DNA of 64,000 bases. Source: Cetobacterium somerae. Its GTDB lineage: Bacteria; Fusobacteriota; Fusobacteriia; Fusobacteriales; Fusobacteriaceae. The stretch lies in contig NZ_CP092519.1 of NCBI RefSeq assembly GCF_022430525.1, positions 620,001 through 684,000 of the forward strand, in the 5' to 3' direction. Below, piece after piece: positions 63,640-64,000 of the stretch; positions within the stretch are counted from its first letter, which is position 1; every line of letters starts with the position of its first letter. The notes beneath the pieces were generated by a model. That model searched no databases, had not been told where the DNA came from, and was given only the letters and a program-made list of their open reading frames with translations. A program made the translations under genes and the position numbers.

Positions 63640-64000
63640 ATGCAAAATTTTGATGTTATAGTTGTAGGTGCAGGACACGCAGGGTGTGAAGCCGCATTAG
63701 CAGCAGCGAGAATGGGAGCTAAAACAGCTATCTTTACAATATTACTAGATAATATTGGATATATGTCTTGTAATCCATCTTTAGGAGGACCAGCTAAGTC
63801 TCACTTAGTAAAAGAGATTGATGCTTTAGGTGGAGAAATGGGAAGAAATATAGATAAAACTTTTATCCAAATTAGAGTATTAAATACAAAAAAAGGTCCA
63901 GCAGTAAGATCTTTAAGAGCACAAGCAGATAAAGTTAATTATAGTAAAGAGATGAAGAAAACTCTTGAAAATACAGAAAATTTAGACGTTATTCAAGGAA
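63640..64000 (+). CDS. mnmG: tRNA uridine-5-carboxymethylaminomethyl modification enzyme MnmG (5' part)
   Basis: Starts at ATG 63640 behind GAGAGGAG and runs out of the window after about 120 codons. The visible part has the FAD-binding opening [21 protein letters not shown] and the family blocks [31 protein letters not shown] and [28 protein letters not shown] (positions about 35-110). With MnmE it modifies wobble uridines. It lies 15 nt after ktrA. The truncation is due to the window edge. Confidence 0.96.
   Translation, partial: MQNFDVIVVGAGHAGCEAALAAARMGAKTAIFTILLDNIGYMSCNPSLGGPAKSHLVKEIDALGGEMGRNIDKTFIQIRVLNTKKGPAVRSLRAQADKVNYSKEMKKTLENTENLDVIQG

Overview
The window is AT-rich, densely coded bacterial chromosome with the gene set and style of the Fusobacteriota. 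It most resembles the Cetobacterium / Ilyobacter / Fusobacterium group. Three observations support this: an F-type ATP synthase whose c subunit carries the full Na+-binding residue set of the Ilyobacter/Fusobacterium enzyme at identical numbering; an EarP plus Arg32-type EF-P pair; and low-GC codon usage with strong AGGAGG ribosome sites. Species assignment is inference. I see no phage, transposon, integron or CRISPR array. Almost everything is housekeeping or core metabolism.

Layout. 1-6.6 kb: rplS, lepB, a GNAT acetyltransferase, purB, a Gx-type membrane protein, glmM and a methyltransferase. 5.9-13.0 kb: the ATP synthase operon (AtpZ-like, AtpI-like, atpB-E-F-H-A-G-D-C), closed by a strong terminator shared with the opposite strand. 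13.0-19.7 kb, minus strand: CBS/DRTGG pyrophosphatase, YgiQ radical SAM, der, then an OmpR-type regulator and its histidine kinase. 19.9-24.2 kb, plus: tatD, acpS, a stand-alone NuoE-like [2Fe-2S] protein, prfB (interrupted by a programmed +1 frameshift) and gltX. 24.2-27.0 kb: the most accessory-looking stretch, with an isoprenoid-synthase-like orphan, a DUF2147 protein and a compact OLD-family ATPase/TOPRIM nuclease. 27.0-30.5 kb, minus: TauE/SafE exporter, two half-size chromate transporters and an ABC-F protein with one degenerate ATP site.

30.6-33.4 kb, plus: old-yellow-enzyme reductase, earP and efp. This is followed on the minus strand by the 4.5S SRP RNA, an AsmA-like membrane-anchored protein, fabG and a ClC antiporter. 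37.5-39.6 kb: dapF and a CNNM/CorC protein. 39.7-44.0 kb, minus: malic enzyme, two-subunit fumarase, PTS IIA(Glc) and threonine aldolase. A guanine riboswitch then controls a purine permease (44.1-45.6 kb). 45.6-50.8 kb: two BrnQ paralogs in inverted orientation flank an alanine/Na+ symporter and a WYL regulator. Then come a formate/nitrite channel, a minus-strand operon (M16 peptidase, DUF1904, aroK, SDR), a GH-like lipoprotein, truB, typA, an ankyrin lipoprotein, the K+ uptake pair trkH/ktrA, and the start of mnmG running off the window.

Several genes fit one physiology of a Na+-energised fermenter: Na+ ATP synthase, Na+-linked amino-acid carriers (BrnQ, AGCS), fumarase/malic enzyme and a formate channel. 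Sigma70-type promoters are easy to read here (TTGAMA-17-TATAAT upstream of gltX, FNT, trkH, ffs and the riboswitch). I did not find a clear undescribed multi-gene system. The best leads are the isoprenoid-synthase-like orphan, the compact OLD nuclease, the inverted repeat ahead of crr and the promoter/terminator leader ahead of the second brnQ.
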